From: Niebla homalea
Taxonomy: Eukaryota; Ascomycota; Lecanoromycetes; Lecanorales; Ramalinaceae
DNA: 64,000 nucleotides
Reading direction: 5' to 3'
Assembly: GCA_019925105.1 (NCBI GenBank)
Contig: JAHGAU010000026.1
Location: 124,001 to 188,000, forward strand
Positions 45,201 through 55,893 of the stretch are shown here, in pieces (the first letter of the stretch is position 1; every line of letters starts with the position of its first letter). The notes beneath the pieces were generated by a model, which was given only the letters and a program-made list of their open reading frames with translations, ran no database searches and was not told the origin of the DNA. The position numbers and the translations under genes are program-made.

Positions 45201-46854
45201 TGATAGGGTTAAACAGCCTCTTCCGGAATCTCTTTGAACCACCACCCCCCGAGCATGGATGGGTGGAAGGAGGGAAATCACCACCGAGATTCTTAATTAT
45301 GTTTTCGGTGTTGTCCTTGAGATTGTTGATTTCGTCGATTGCTTGAGTCTTGATCTCTGGCTTCGTAATGTCGCTCACCCAGTTACGTCCACCTTTGACG
45401 AAACCAACTAGGATCCCACCAAATACGGAGTTCTGGGAAGATGCTGCAGATCCACCGGTTGGAATCGGCGTTAGGGGAATCCCCCCTGGTGCGGTCGTGT
45501 TTGGGACATCGAAGAACGTGGTCGATGCATCGCCAGATCCTTGAGTACCAGAGGGCCTACTGGATCCAGATGTAGCCGAAGGCCCAGTGGCTGAGCCCGT
45601 GGATCCCGGAGCAGGAGTGCTCTGTCCACCGGATGTCGTGGTACCACTGTTCGAGTTCGAACTGCCTGATTGACCCGTTCCCACGGGCGCTCTGTTCGAG
45701 CTGGTACCTGTGGGTGGAACTCGCGCTGTCTGAGAGCCGCTTGATCCTGTTGTGACGCAACACGGCAAGTTGTTTGAGCTTGCACTTGTGGAATGACCCA
45801 GTCCACTTTGAGAGCCCGATTCGCTGTTCGAGCTAATAGAGCTTGGCTCGGTGCCACATGGCACACAGTTTGCATTGGTGCTTGTTGAAGAGGATGGACC
45901 AGTCTGGGAGCCCCCAGGTGATATAGTGTTTGAAGTACCTGGGGGAGGAACAGACCCTGTGCGAGTGCCAGATCCGCCATCTGTGTTGATGGAGCTAGGC
46001 CCAGTACCTGATGGCCTAGTGTTTGTACCTGTTTGAGTGCCCTGCCCAGTCTGAGTGCCCTGTCCAGTCTGAGTGCCCTGCCCAGTCTGAGTGCTCTGTC
46101 CAGTCTGAGTGCCACGCCCAGATTGAGTGCCAGAGTCGCTGTTGGAGTTAGTATTGGCAGAGCTTGGCCCAGTCACAGTCGATCCGCTATTGAACGAAGT
46201 GCCAGTCTGAGTGCCCTGCCCGGTCTGAGTGCCACGCCCAGATTGAGTGCCAGAGCCGCTGTTGGAGTCGGTATGGGCGGAGCTTGACCCAGTACCAGCC
46301 GATCCGCTATTGGTCGAAGTACCAGCCTGAGTGCCTGACTCACTGTTCAAACTGGTATTGGCAGAGCTTGGTCCAGTAGCAGCTGATCCAGTGTTCGTAG
46401 CAGTGCCTGTCAGACGTGAGGGTCCGGTCAGAGAGCCTGTAACGCCATCCGATAGTCCAGAGCCGGTCGAGGCCCCAGAGGTGCCGCTCACGTCTGAGCG
46501 AGTCGTACGTGGCGTTTGGGAAGGGAGGACAGGACCAGTGATGGCTTCGGAACCATTGATGAAGACATCGTTGGATTTATCGACCGAAAGGGTTGCATAA
46601 TCTATCACTACTGGTGGACCGGTGGGTGCGATAGTGGTGCTATCAATGACGATGTTTGTGGGGTTGACGGCGAACGAGCTGCCATCGATTACGATGGTCT
46701 CGACCGTGACCGGAGGCTTCACCAATTGTCTTTTTGCAGGAGCTTGAGGTGCTCGTTGCGCGACGGGTTTGTTAGCAGCACTCTGGCCAGTCTGCAGGAG
46801 TAATATGAAGCACACAAGGGAAGCCGATGTCGGCAAAGATCGGAACAAATGCAT
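42296..46854 (-). CDS. Very large secreted mucin-like protein with chitinase-tail-like segment
   Basis: Three exons (46854-44424, 44365-44127 and 44074-42296) with 58- and 52-nt introns join in frame to 1,482 residues. Both introns have TACTAAT/GCTAAT branch sites. The N-terminus is a signal peptide (LVCFILLLQTGQSA), followed by a likely Kex2 site at AKR. A short beta-repeat module follows (VETIVIDGSSFAVNPTN). Residues about 110-470 are Ser/Thr/Gly-rich with GTQTGQ tandem repeats, so heavy O-glycosylation is likely. Around the junctions the protein reads QSVDHVYEKQLIN, FNCKDMETVFFPCG, LLFDQLPGMQF and GLEQDVNGAKGYMF. From memory these resemble the non-catalytic tail of large fungal GH18 chitinases; no GH18 catalytic motif (DGxDxDWE) is present. 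A Cys-rich C-terminal half with a second Ser/Thr/Ala linker ends MASCSWQDRN, with no GPI tail. It is likely cell-wall or extracellular; its function is unknown. Confidence 0.8.
46016..46330 (-). repeat. In-frame tandem repeats encoding GTQTGQ in the mucin-like gene
   Basis: An 18-bp unit encoding GTQTGQ (with STQTGQ and GTQSGR variants) is repeated, with at least five successive units near 46,030-46,125. A longer repeat of about 40 residues (SGS...GPSSANTNSNS...GTQSGR) occurs at least twice around it. Such arrays change copy number easily and would alter protein length between strains. Confidence 0.85.
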
Positions 46855-48803
46855 TCCAAAAAGAGAGCGTCAAAATCTAAGGATATCGAAATAGAAAGCG
46901 CAGATGGGGTTAAATGTACAAAGCAATAATGGAGATAGGTCAAGAGTGGTAGAAGCAGAGGTAAAGACAGTATATAAAGACTGTTATTCCAGGGATTGAG
47001 GCTCAGTAAAGAGGTCCATTCTGAGAGAAAATTGAGATAGGATGAGGTCTCCCAACGAGCAACTACGTAGACAAGGTGGAAGATAGTACCCAACATCGGG
47101 AATTTCATATTCCCTGCGTAGCTAACCAACAAAGGGGTTACTACAGAGATTGCTAGTGGAGCACAGGGCTGAATGAGGGAGTAAAAGCCAACAGCCTTGT
47201 TGTCCAACCACTGAATGTGCGTATCCATCAAAGGCATGGTCAATGCGGGAGTGAGGCAGTGGACTGTTTCCGATCTCAAAGGCATCAAATTGTTGCTTCC
47301 AAACTTACACCCAGTCTTGAAGAACCCAACAACAAATGCGGTAGAAAGAGGTTGCGATTGGAGGCTGAAGCAGAGAAGCCAGAGTTTGGGAGATGAGGAT
47401 GTACACCGCTAGGCGACTAAGGCGAGACTGACGATGGCCTATGCTTGTGCCATCACGACAAGACTTGAACCATCGATACCATGGGCCGTGGATCGGCGAA
47501 GCTTAGTACGTGCGGCCTTACGCAAGAAAGAGGCACAGCGACAGACGAGGGCGGTAGCAGTGTGGCTGTCCATTGGTGTAATTGTGCGCCAGTCTCCAAA
47601 GGGCCGATTCAATGGTCAGTCTAATAATTGATGCAACGTACCTCGGCCGTCAATAGATCTGTATGCTATTGTATTATCTTCTATGAGTTTGCATGCCGTG
47701 TAGGCAGCATATGGATCTGCAGTATGATAAGAGTCAGGAGTCCACTAGCCTGTACAAAGTCTTTAGAGTTCAGACTCTCTACACAAGCTTTTTCAGCCGA
47801 CTTGAAAGTCTACCGAAGCATCAGACTAGTGGAGATTACGGGACGCCTGATGACGATGGATATGTCGTTTACTCGTTTCAGATTGCAAGGCTTGTCAAGA
47901 TAAACACAGCCCCTTTGTCGCAGGGTTGGTCAGTTCAATTGGCTGGAAGCTGAATTTAAGATGAGAGGTGATGAGAGGTAGTGATGAAGCGGTAAGCCTT
48001 ACGGTTTTTAATGTCTGGTACACGAAACACGCTTGACATCTCAAACATCCTGGAGGCACGGTAGGTCGGTCTTACTCGGTGGAATTTGTGAGAAGGATCA
48101 TCCACCAACAATTATACTTCAAAGTCAAGTAGGGCCAACAAGTTGGCAACTCCTTGGTTGCGCCCTGCCTTAGATTGTGTAGCATTATTAGCAAGTTGAA
48201 CGAAGCAGGTGGCAGGTGGGGGGCGGTTTCGGGTCGCTACGCCCGCTAAATCCCACGTTTTGTGAAATACCACCTAACCAGTGCTGACGGCGAATCTTTG
48301 CTTCATGAATCATCAGCCTCAGTCAGCCCTTGAGAGAGAAAAGTCAAGCCTCGTAAGCTGCAACATCTGTGCCTCCGGCTTGCAGCAAGTGTTACGAAAA
48401 GCCATGATAAGATTTTGTTGCACTCTGTATTCGATAGTCCTCCTCAGAGTATCAGTCGGCGATCATGGCCTGACAAGGGGAGCACCAACACTTTACGAGG
48501 TGCGCAGTCGCTGAGTCGCTGCTGTTCCTTGTGTAAGTCTATTACTTTCTTAGTACCATGGGCCATCATCCCATCTCTTAAGAAACACCACATCGAGCCA
48601 AGTGCAATTCCTTTAGAACTTCAACTAGCTTTGTTGCGTCTCATCTGAGCCAGGAGGGACTAGTTAGTCTTGCGATACTCATATACCTGATACCCATCTT
48701 CGTCAAAATCACTCCCTGTCAAGAGCTTCTCGAAAAGGCCCAACTTTGCCATACCACTCTAGATTTGATACACCTCATCTGCAAAGCCACTTCATCCATC
48801 ACC
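46855..48803. other. Intergenic region without a supported gene
   Basis: It should include the promoter of the mucin-like gene on the left and that of the CxxC protein on the right. Several short frames are present, mostly starting at GTG or TTG, none with a recognisable domain. I see no repeats. Confidence 0.45.
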
Positions 48804-49942
48804 ATGTTGACCAAGGAAAAATACTGCGCCATTTGTGGCTGCCTCTTTAGCCTGCCCCTGATACGCAACCCGGAGAAGCCCGACCCCAACGAAGATCCAA
48901 TGCTTCCCCTGAATGACCCATACGACTCAAGGGTGCTTCCAACACAATCCATAACAGTACAACGCCTATCTTCCCTCTCAAATAACCACACTAATGAGGC
49001 CTGTAGTGGCTCACTGACTTCCGACTTGTTGGTCGATGGCATGGCATGTCAGTCTACCCTTGCTCCTGAAGTGCGACGTCATTCTTGCTAATACAGATCA
49101 GACACTCCCTCTTCGTGAACCAGTCATCCAAACCCGACTTTTTTGTCTCTGGCCCTGCCACTTGGCAATATCGTACCACCCTCGATCCGGCTATCCCAAC
49201 CACCGACGGCAAAATACAACAGCTGCCCGTATATGAAAGTACCGACAATGAGAACGGAATGCTATTCCCTATACACCGAACTTGTCTTGACATGATTGAT
49301 CGAATGGGCGAGACCCGGAAAGACCAAGACACAACCGAACCAAAGACCTTGGAAGACTTCTGCGATCTTCTGGAGCTCCGGCGGCGCGTTAACTCCAACG
49401 AGTCGGAGAAGATAATGGAAGACCAGTACTATGCCAACCAAGGAGGTCTGGAATGGACCCATGGCTACTATGGCGCAAGGCAATTCTGGGCCGACGAATG
49501 GGAAACCTCACCGGGATGGGAGGTAAGTCCGTAGCTCCATAACGAACCCAAGAACTCCGCCCTGTGGGGCTTTTCAAGACACTCCTAATCTTTCATGTAG
49601 ATGCTATGTGCGGACCCTGCTTCCATGAGGATACCCAATCTCACATCTTTCATATTATCCAAGATTCCTGTAAAACCCTTACAGGACCAGTCTTGTCCGG
49701 ATACACAAGGGCCAGCTTCTATCGACTGGCTGTTTCCAGCAGAGGCCGAGGAAATCCATCACACGAATCGCGAGTATCGCCACTGGAACGAAGGTGCACG
49801 CTTGGCACGAGAGTCGGCCGAACAAGCCAGTGAAGAGAAAGGGGCCGAGCCTCAAAACAGCACGCGGGTGAATGCAACGCCTCTTGGATTGAGGAATCGC
49901 TGGAGAATATGGAAAGTCCTAGAGCATATCAATGAGGAATGA
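48804..49942 (+). CDS. Uncharacterised fungal protein with N-terminal CxxC motif (first junction unresolved)
   Basis: The start is MLTKEKYCAICGCLFSLP at 48804; a CAICG start is familiar from a large fungal family of uncharacterised, often F-box-associated proteins. Exon 2 covers about 49,106-49,522 and includes FFVSGPATWQYRTTLDPAIP, MLFPIHRTCLDMIDRM and FWADEWETSPGWE. A clear GTAAGT donor at 49,523 and a CTAAT-containing branch give a 78-nt intron to exon 3 (49,601-49,942), which begins MLCADPASMRIPNL and ends in frame. The intron between exon 1 and exon 2 must end at the CAG at 49,105. Its donor is unclear: GTCAGT at 49,048 breaks the frame, while a weak GTCGAT at 49,032 keeps it. The motif LFPIHRTC (a histidine-cysteine pair) recurs in the family. 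Function is unknown. Confidence 0.65.
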
Positions 49943-52900
49943 ACGGAAATGGAAAAGGGTTCAATCATTATGGATCCACCCATTTCCTTCACTAATCATC
50001 ATGGGACCCATTTCTGATCGACAAATTGGTGATACAAGAGGGGTTACGAATCAGCGCAGTCATCTGTCGATGTTGGGTAAAGATAGCTACACAACTGCTG
50101 TCAGGCAGCCTGCATGGTCCAACATAACCGGAAGCGAGACGCCGGCGTTCCGCCATTGGTGGGATCCCTCACTGTGTATTGGTGAGCTGTGCCACTAGAT
50201 TTACTCCTTCGAAAGAGAGCGCGTGAGCGGAGACGGGTGTCTCGACCCACCATAATGTAAGCGCGAATTCGACGGTCCAAGGGAGCCACACGGTCCAATG
50301 CACACCGTTTTGGCATGTCCAAATGGCTGTCACGAAGATCACTTCTTATTGGCGTTGCCTGCATACTAAAGTCACCGAAGCCGGCCCCCCATTCAAGAGA
50401 TTTGCACGGAAACAGCTATATCTTCAGAAAGCCAAACCTATCACTCTAGTGGCAAAGAGCTGTATGCGCATATGTAGATGACGCGTAAGTCGGATCCTCG
50501 GGCTCAAAAATGCCTTGGAGGAGAATGGAGAACGGGCAGGAGTGGGTCGGGTTATCGTGACTGACTATCGCACACCCGATTCCACACGGAGTCATCTCAA
50601 CCAAACTGGTTCGAGTAGCTGGTTTCTTCCAGCATTGTATGCTAGACGCATCTGCCATGAAAGTCAGAGACCCTGCATACATATTGCTTCACCAGAAGGG
50701 CATTTACCCGCAGCATCGGCACCACTTGCCCCATGCTCCCTCATCAGAAGTCCGAAGAGTGACGCCTCTGAACAAGACGGCAGCATCGTGATCAAGATAT
50801 CCAACGTGCAACACAGGTCCAGCAATGGCCACCAGTGGAGCCCACTAGAGAAAATGGTGCCCTTTGAACATCGTATGTCGATGCTTCTGATGTAGAATCC
50901 TCTGCATGCGTGTGGAAAGCCGGCGGTCCGCATGGCTCACTAGTCCAGGCGAATCCACGCGGCCTTCAACCCGTTCAGCGCTATCCATCTCTTATGTGAG
51001 GGAACGTCAGTAGCAGATTCGATGTATCCAAAGAGAACCTTTGGGGAGTAAGAAAGAGCACAAAGCAACTTTCGGTCTGACGGAAATGTAGTCAAAAATT
51101 CCCCACTGGACAAACACCAAATCCCCAGTCAGTCCCAGTGTAGTAAATGCCCTGTCCAGCATCGTATGCACGTCGATCGCTCACGAAAACAGGGCGTTCC
51201 ATCGCCTGCACGCATATCGCCCCAGCACCAATCACCAAATAGCTCTATCCCCCATCCGTCAAACTCCCCTCATCCAGCGTCGAATCCAGTCGGACGCCGA
51301 AGGTGAGACCGCGCAACATCCCAAACGGAGATGCTCCCCTATTCGCTGAGCCGACTCAGCCGAGAGGCCATTGCACTCTGCAAGTCTGCAGCAACCGTTT
51401 TTACTGCAGCAAGACCCACCCCGGGGAACCACGGCCGAAGCGGCCGAAGAACCCGAACCCCGCAAGGGTTCCCCCCCCCAAAATTCGGTGCAAGGGGGAC
51501 GGCTCCGTCGGTGCGGGCGCCGAAGATGTGAGATTGCAGCCACAAGGATCGGGGGTTGCATGCCGGGAGTGTCGGGCCTCCTCCGACCCAAATCGACGCT
51601 GGAGGGGGTGAGTTGGATGGATGGGGGATAGAGGACGGAGGTGGGGCCGTGTTCCCCGAGCTGCTGGTTGCATCGAGTGGCGATATGCGCAGGCGTAGAT
51701 GCGTAAGGGCCAGGTTCGATGATGGGCATGATGGGTTTTGCTCGAGTGAGCAAAAGTTGGAGCGTCTGGCGTTGGATTGGGCGTGCAGAATTCGGAGGGT
51801 TGTGGCAGTGATCGGTCGGCGATTCGGGACATTTCCAGCAATCAGCAGCGTCAGAGATGGTGCCACATGCTTCGATTCCAGAGCCTAACGCTTTTGCTAC
51901 TTCGAGGTGAATGCGCGGGTTACCGAGTTGAATCTGAGTTCTGTACGGATAGATTCAAATGCGTCCATATTAGGCCCATAGATCATCCCTACCACAACGC
52001 CGGCGAGCTTTGAATTCATGTTCCATGTGTAAATATACTAATATCCTGAGAAGGAGTCCTCAGTAGTGTACGGCTTCCTTCATCGTGTTAGTTCACAGAT
52101 GTGAACCATCGGTCGGCCTCCCTTCCACTCATGGTAACATCAAAACCTCATTTGCAGTCCCGACGGTTCTTCATCTCCCCAGTTCAACGCTGGGAATGAA
52201 AATGTTCCTTTTCGAGAGCACCGAATTAGACTCTACCAATCAAACCCTCATAATTTCTTTCTGTACCTGCAGCAAAAGTGCCGAATCTCTTCAGCGCCTG
52301 CATATGCCCCCACTTCAACGCGCGAGGAATGGTATTTTCCCCTTTTGGGCAGAAGGGCTGCGGGTTGTCGATGGAAAGCCGACTGATCTCCAATAACACA
52401 ACAACAACATAGCTGACTGGTTTATCTCAATCCGGATCTCGTCTTCCTCCATGCTAACCACTGGGTCGCGCACCCTCCTGGCACATTCAGATGGCAAAAA
52501 GAAATCGCAAAACTTACAACAGCTGCCATTCGCTGGTCGTCACCGACCCAACTACTACGCAGCCGGTACACAGCTTATCTTTGGGTGAGCTGACGGGAAC
52601 CCGAGTTTTCTGTGTCCTATGGTCGTAAGTGGGGATGATTCTTTATCACAAAATATATTCTTTGCTCTTTCTTGAAGTGGCGAGGCATATCTTTGAGGTT
52701 CTCCATGGCTGGTAATTGCGTCGACGGTGAAGTGAAGAGATTATCCTCCTTTCGCATGGTTCAGATGTCATCCCGAATTCTATTACGCTTGAAGGTATAA
52801 TTGTGAATCGTTTGAGGGTACTGTGGGATCTTCTCCTGCCTGTCGACAATCTGAATCTCACAGTTTGCGACCCTTGAAAATAGCAATAAGGAGACACCTT

Positions 52901-53423
52901 TCAACATTTCAGCGGAACATTTCATGATCCGGAGTCTTGTCGTTGCCGGTTATGCACGCATTGTTCTTATGATAAGCTCAGTCGGGGCTGACAATGCTCC
53001 ATCGTTCGTAACCTTTGCTTAGGAGCACTCCTCGCAAGTTACAGAGATTTCTTGTCTTTGGTTACCACGTGCACCGTCGGACAATGCATTGTGATACCCA
53101 TCCCAACGTTGTGGTCTTTTAGGCGAAGAATGCACTTTCTTTCATGCAAGGCCGACCCCAACTCAACGCCAGAGATCAAGGAAGGCCTCATCCGGCATAA
53201 TCAACGTCCACAATTTGTAAGATCCATTTCTGAGATAGCTTGCGCTTCCGCCACTCATCGTATGCCGTTCGTCGACAAACACCGTCTCGGAAACTTTCGA
53301 ACCTCAGCGGGATTGGAAGTTTCCGAGAAGCGTCCGCAGAGACGTTTGCTGACAAAAACCTAAGGCGATTGAAAGGATACTTAAAGGGACCACGTTCGAG
53401 ATTGAAGACATTTGTCCAGCTTC
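49943..53423. other. Sparse region without a supported gene
   Basis: Frames at 50,515-50,895 and 52,085-52,396 are open but have no recognisable domain. At 51,260-51,890 both strands are open over more than 100 codons, mainly because of high GC. A GC-rich patch with CGGCCGAAGCGGCCG and a run of Cs sits at 51,415-51,485. None of this can be assigned to a gene or RNA. Confidence 0.45.
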
Positions 53424-54532
53424 ATGAAAGCATTGCCACCTATCTTCCGAACCCTCCGTTCCCAGTACGCCGTCCCCAAAATGTCCAGACACAACCCTGC
53501 CGGCTACTCTGGCCCCCTTGCCGAGACCTACAACGCCCGCACCGGAGGCTGCAACGTTCGGCTTGCCAACGCCATGCTATCGCGCACGCTCCCGCACTTC
53601 CCTACCCTATCAGCCCTCCAAAAAGCCGGCGGCAACCCCCTCCGGATCCTCGACTCCGCGTCCGGTCCCCTCGTACTGACCGCCCAACTTCTGGCTGACC
53701 CCACTTTCCTACCCAAATACTCCTCTCCGGGCGTGGAGATCGTGGCCGGAGAAATCTCCGCCGACTTCGTCAAAGCAAATCAAGCCAGTTTGGGCACCGC
53801 TCCGTTGTACACGAGCCTCCCCGGCAATGTCAAGGTGACAGCGGATACTCTCGACGGCCAAGATCTCTCCCGTTTCCCCTCCAGCGATTTCGATGTCTCG
53901 TACACCTCCCTCGCTCTCTTCGCCTACCCCGACCCTGCAAAGGGTGCCAGCGAGCTGTACCGCACGCTCAAACCCGGAGGCGTCACTAGTGCAAGTTCAT
54001 GGAAGAGGTTGGGGTGGCACGACATCTTCCATGCTGTTGAGAGAGATTTGGGAAGGCAAGGGCCGGAGACGAGGTTTGAGATGGTGGAGGCATGGCTACC
54101 CGCAGGGAAGCTGAAGGGATTGTTCGAAAGGGCCGGGTTCGGGGCGCAGGAAGTCACGGAGGAAGCTGTGCCCGTTGAGGCTTGGTGGGGAAGTGTGGAG
54201 GAGGCGGCGAAGTGCATGGCGCAAGTAAGAACGATTTCCACCTGATTTTTGTTATCTTAAGATCTCCAATTCCGCGCGAGGCTCGGCGGGCGATCCTCAT
54301 GACCAGCGATGTCATGAGTGTGCTGGTAATGCTGACATCTCCAAATCGGCAGACTACCACGTTCATGGTCGCCGGCAGAGATTGGACGAAGGAGCAAATT
54401 AGCGGCTTGGAAGCTGGATATCTGAAGGTGCTGGAGGAACGGGGTAAGGAGCTGGGCTTGCTGATTGAGGAAGAAACAGGTAGAGCTGGTATAAGAGCGG
54501 AATGCTGGATCGCTTCCGCTGTAAAAAGGTGA
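53424..54532 (+). CDS. SAM-dependent methyltransferase (class I)
   Basis: Exon 1 runs 53424-54224 and exon 2 most likely 54281-54532, giving about 350 residues. A second in-frame ATG at 53481 (MSRHNPAGYSG) is an alternative start. The cofactor-binding loop is LRILDSASGPLVLTAQLL, with the acidic residue after the next strand in IVAGEISADF. VSYTSLALFAYPDPAKGASE and YRTLKPGG are the motif II/III part typical of ubiE-like type 11 methyltransferases. The donor GTAAGA at 54225 is clear. The acceptor giving an in-frame join is GCGCGAG at 54280 (56-nt intron); the nearer TTAAG would leave only 37 nt and the wrong frame. Exon 2 supplies FMVAGRDWTKEQ and ends ECWIASAVKR, as in relatives. The substrate is unknown, and no biosynthetic cluster is evident nearby. 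A start at 53424 may give an organelle-targeting N-terminus. Confidence 0.8.
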
Positions 54533-55893
54533 GCATCTAGATCGTCCAATACTAGGGTCATGCCTTGCAGCCGAACTGAGATGAACCCTGTATATGCCGA
54601 ATAATGAGAGCAAGTGATCTTTTCCTTTCAACCCTTGAAATGTGTGGCGTCAAATCTGAGGTCCCTATCTAGTCAACGTTCGATCAAGCTACACTTCTGA
54701 AAACCCGATGTCTTTCTTGCCAGTAGAGACAATCAGAACCAAGAGCTGTCGAGCAGCTGATATGGGTATCACTCACTCACTCACCAAGAAAACGTATCCC
54801 CCAAGGCAACCAACCCCTCAACCCGAAACCTCGTCTATCCACTACACTTCCTCCTGTCCTTCCGCACAAACATCTAACTTCTCATCATCCCCTTACCCAC
54901 TCTTTCCCCCCCTTGCTCCCTCGACATTTACTTCCCCTCCTACCACCACCACCACTACCACTTTCCCTCGGCTGAACCATCCAACAGACCCTCCTCCCCA
55001 GCGGCGTCGAACCGGTTCCTACAACTTTGATTCGCTATCCACACTCACCACCGCTCCAACAAAACTTCCAATCCACCAAAATGAGCACTCAAACCGAAAT
55101 GGTCATCCAGAAATGCGATCGGGACGTACGATCTTCCTCTGTACATATGGGGCTTTTGTTGCACTCGATGTGTGACATGTGATGGTAGTGGTTATCCTAC
55201 CCAGCGCAAATGTTTTCGCAATATACCCACTCTTCCCCCTAATGCGCGAGAAACTGGGAAAGGGTGTGTGTACGGAGAGCATAGTACAGTAGTGTCGGTC
55301 AGCTAAGTGTACGCGGGTGATCCCATCTGCATGGTCCGATTCTTCTTTCTTTTTCTTCCTTCCTTTCTTTCCTTCTTTTTTTCTTCCTTTCTTCCTTCCT
55401 TCCTTCTTTCTTTCTCTTCATTCATCATATCGGCGTGTGTGTGTCCGTGTGTGCGTCCTTGTTTGCTCCAAGCATGTCCACGCGCCAAGTGTTTGTGTGT
55501 TCAATGCCAACATGTCCGTCGAAAGGATATTGTGGCATTCCCAGATAATGCACAGATGGTGTAAGGGCTTGTGGCAATACCGTTCGACACACAAGGCTGG
55601 GGTTGGGGAAAGTGGTTTCGTGAGTACAGCTTTATTATTTCCCGCCCGGTGGTCAGATTGGGGGAGGGATGTGTAGATGATGATTTCTTTTTGGTTGTCA
55701 GGTCTAAGTGAAAAGGAGAACAATCTGTTCGGACCGAGTATGACGATCAATCGAAGTATGTCTATGTCATCGCCCACTACCCCATGCGGCTCTATTATGA
55801 ATACAGGGTACCAAAATTATACATGAGAATGACTGATCGCGCTCTGCTGGAGTTGGTGTAGAGGAAAACGTCGTGCAACCTCAGATGGCCTTG
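54533..55893. other. Intergenic region, possible tiny gene near 55,080
   Basis: A plus-strand frame at 54,708-55,175 is open from an ATG but its composition (Pro, Thr, Ser, His) looks like a pyrimidine-rich leader. A short ATG frame begins at 55,080 (MSTQTEMVIQKCDRD) after a CCACCAAA context typical of fungal starts. It may splice at GTACGA, but the product would be under 60 residues. I do not call a gene. Confidence 0.35.
55341..55419 (+). repeat. Polypyrimidine microsatellite (TTCC/TTTC)
   Basis: Nearly 80 bases consist only of T and C, with irregular TTCC and TTTC units. It is likely to vary in length between isolates and can form triplex DNA. It lies in the 3' flank of the sugar transporter gene. 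Confidence 0.9.

Noticed and set aside
51259..51890. Overlapping frames on both strands as a gene pair
   Set aside because: High GC removes stops in every frame; no recognisable protein features.
54225..54261. A 37-nt intron in the methyltransferase gene
   Set aside because: It is too short for this fungus and gives the wrong frame; the 56-nt alternative fits.
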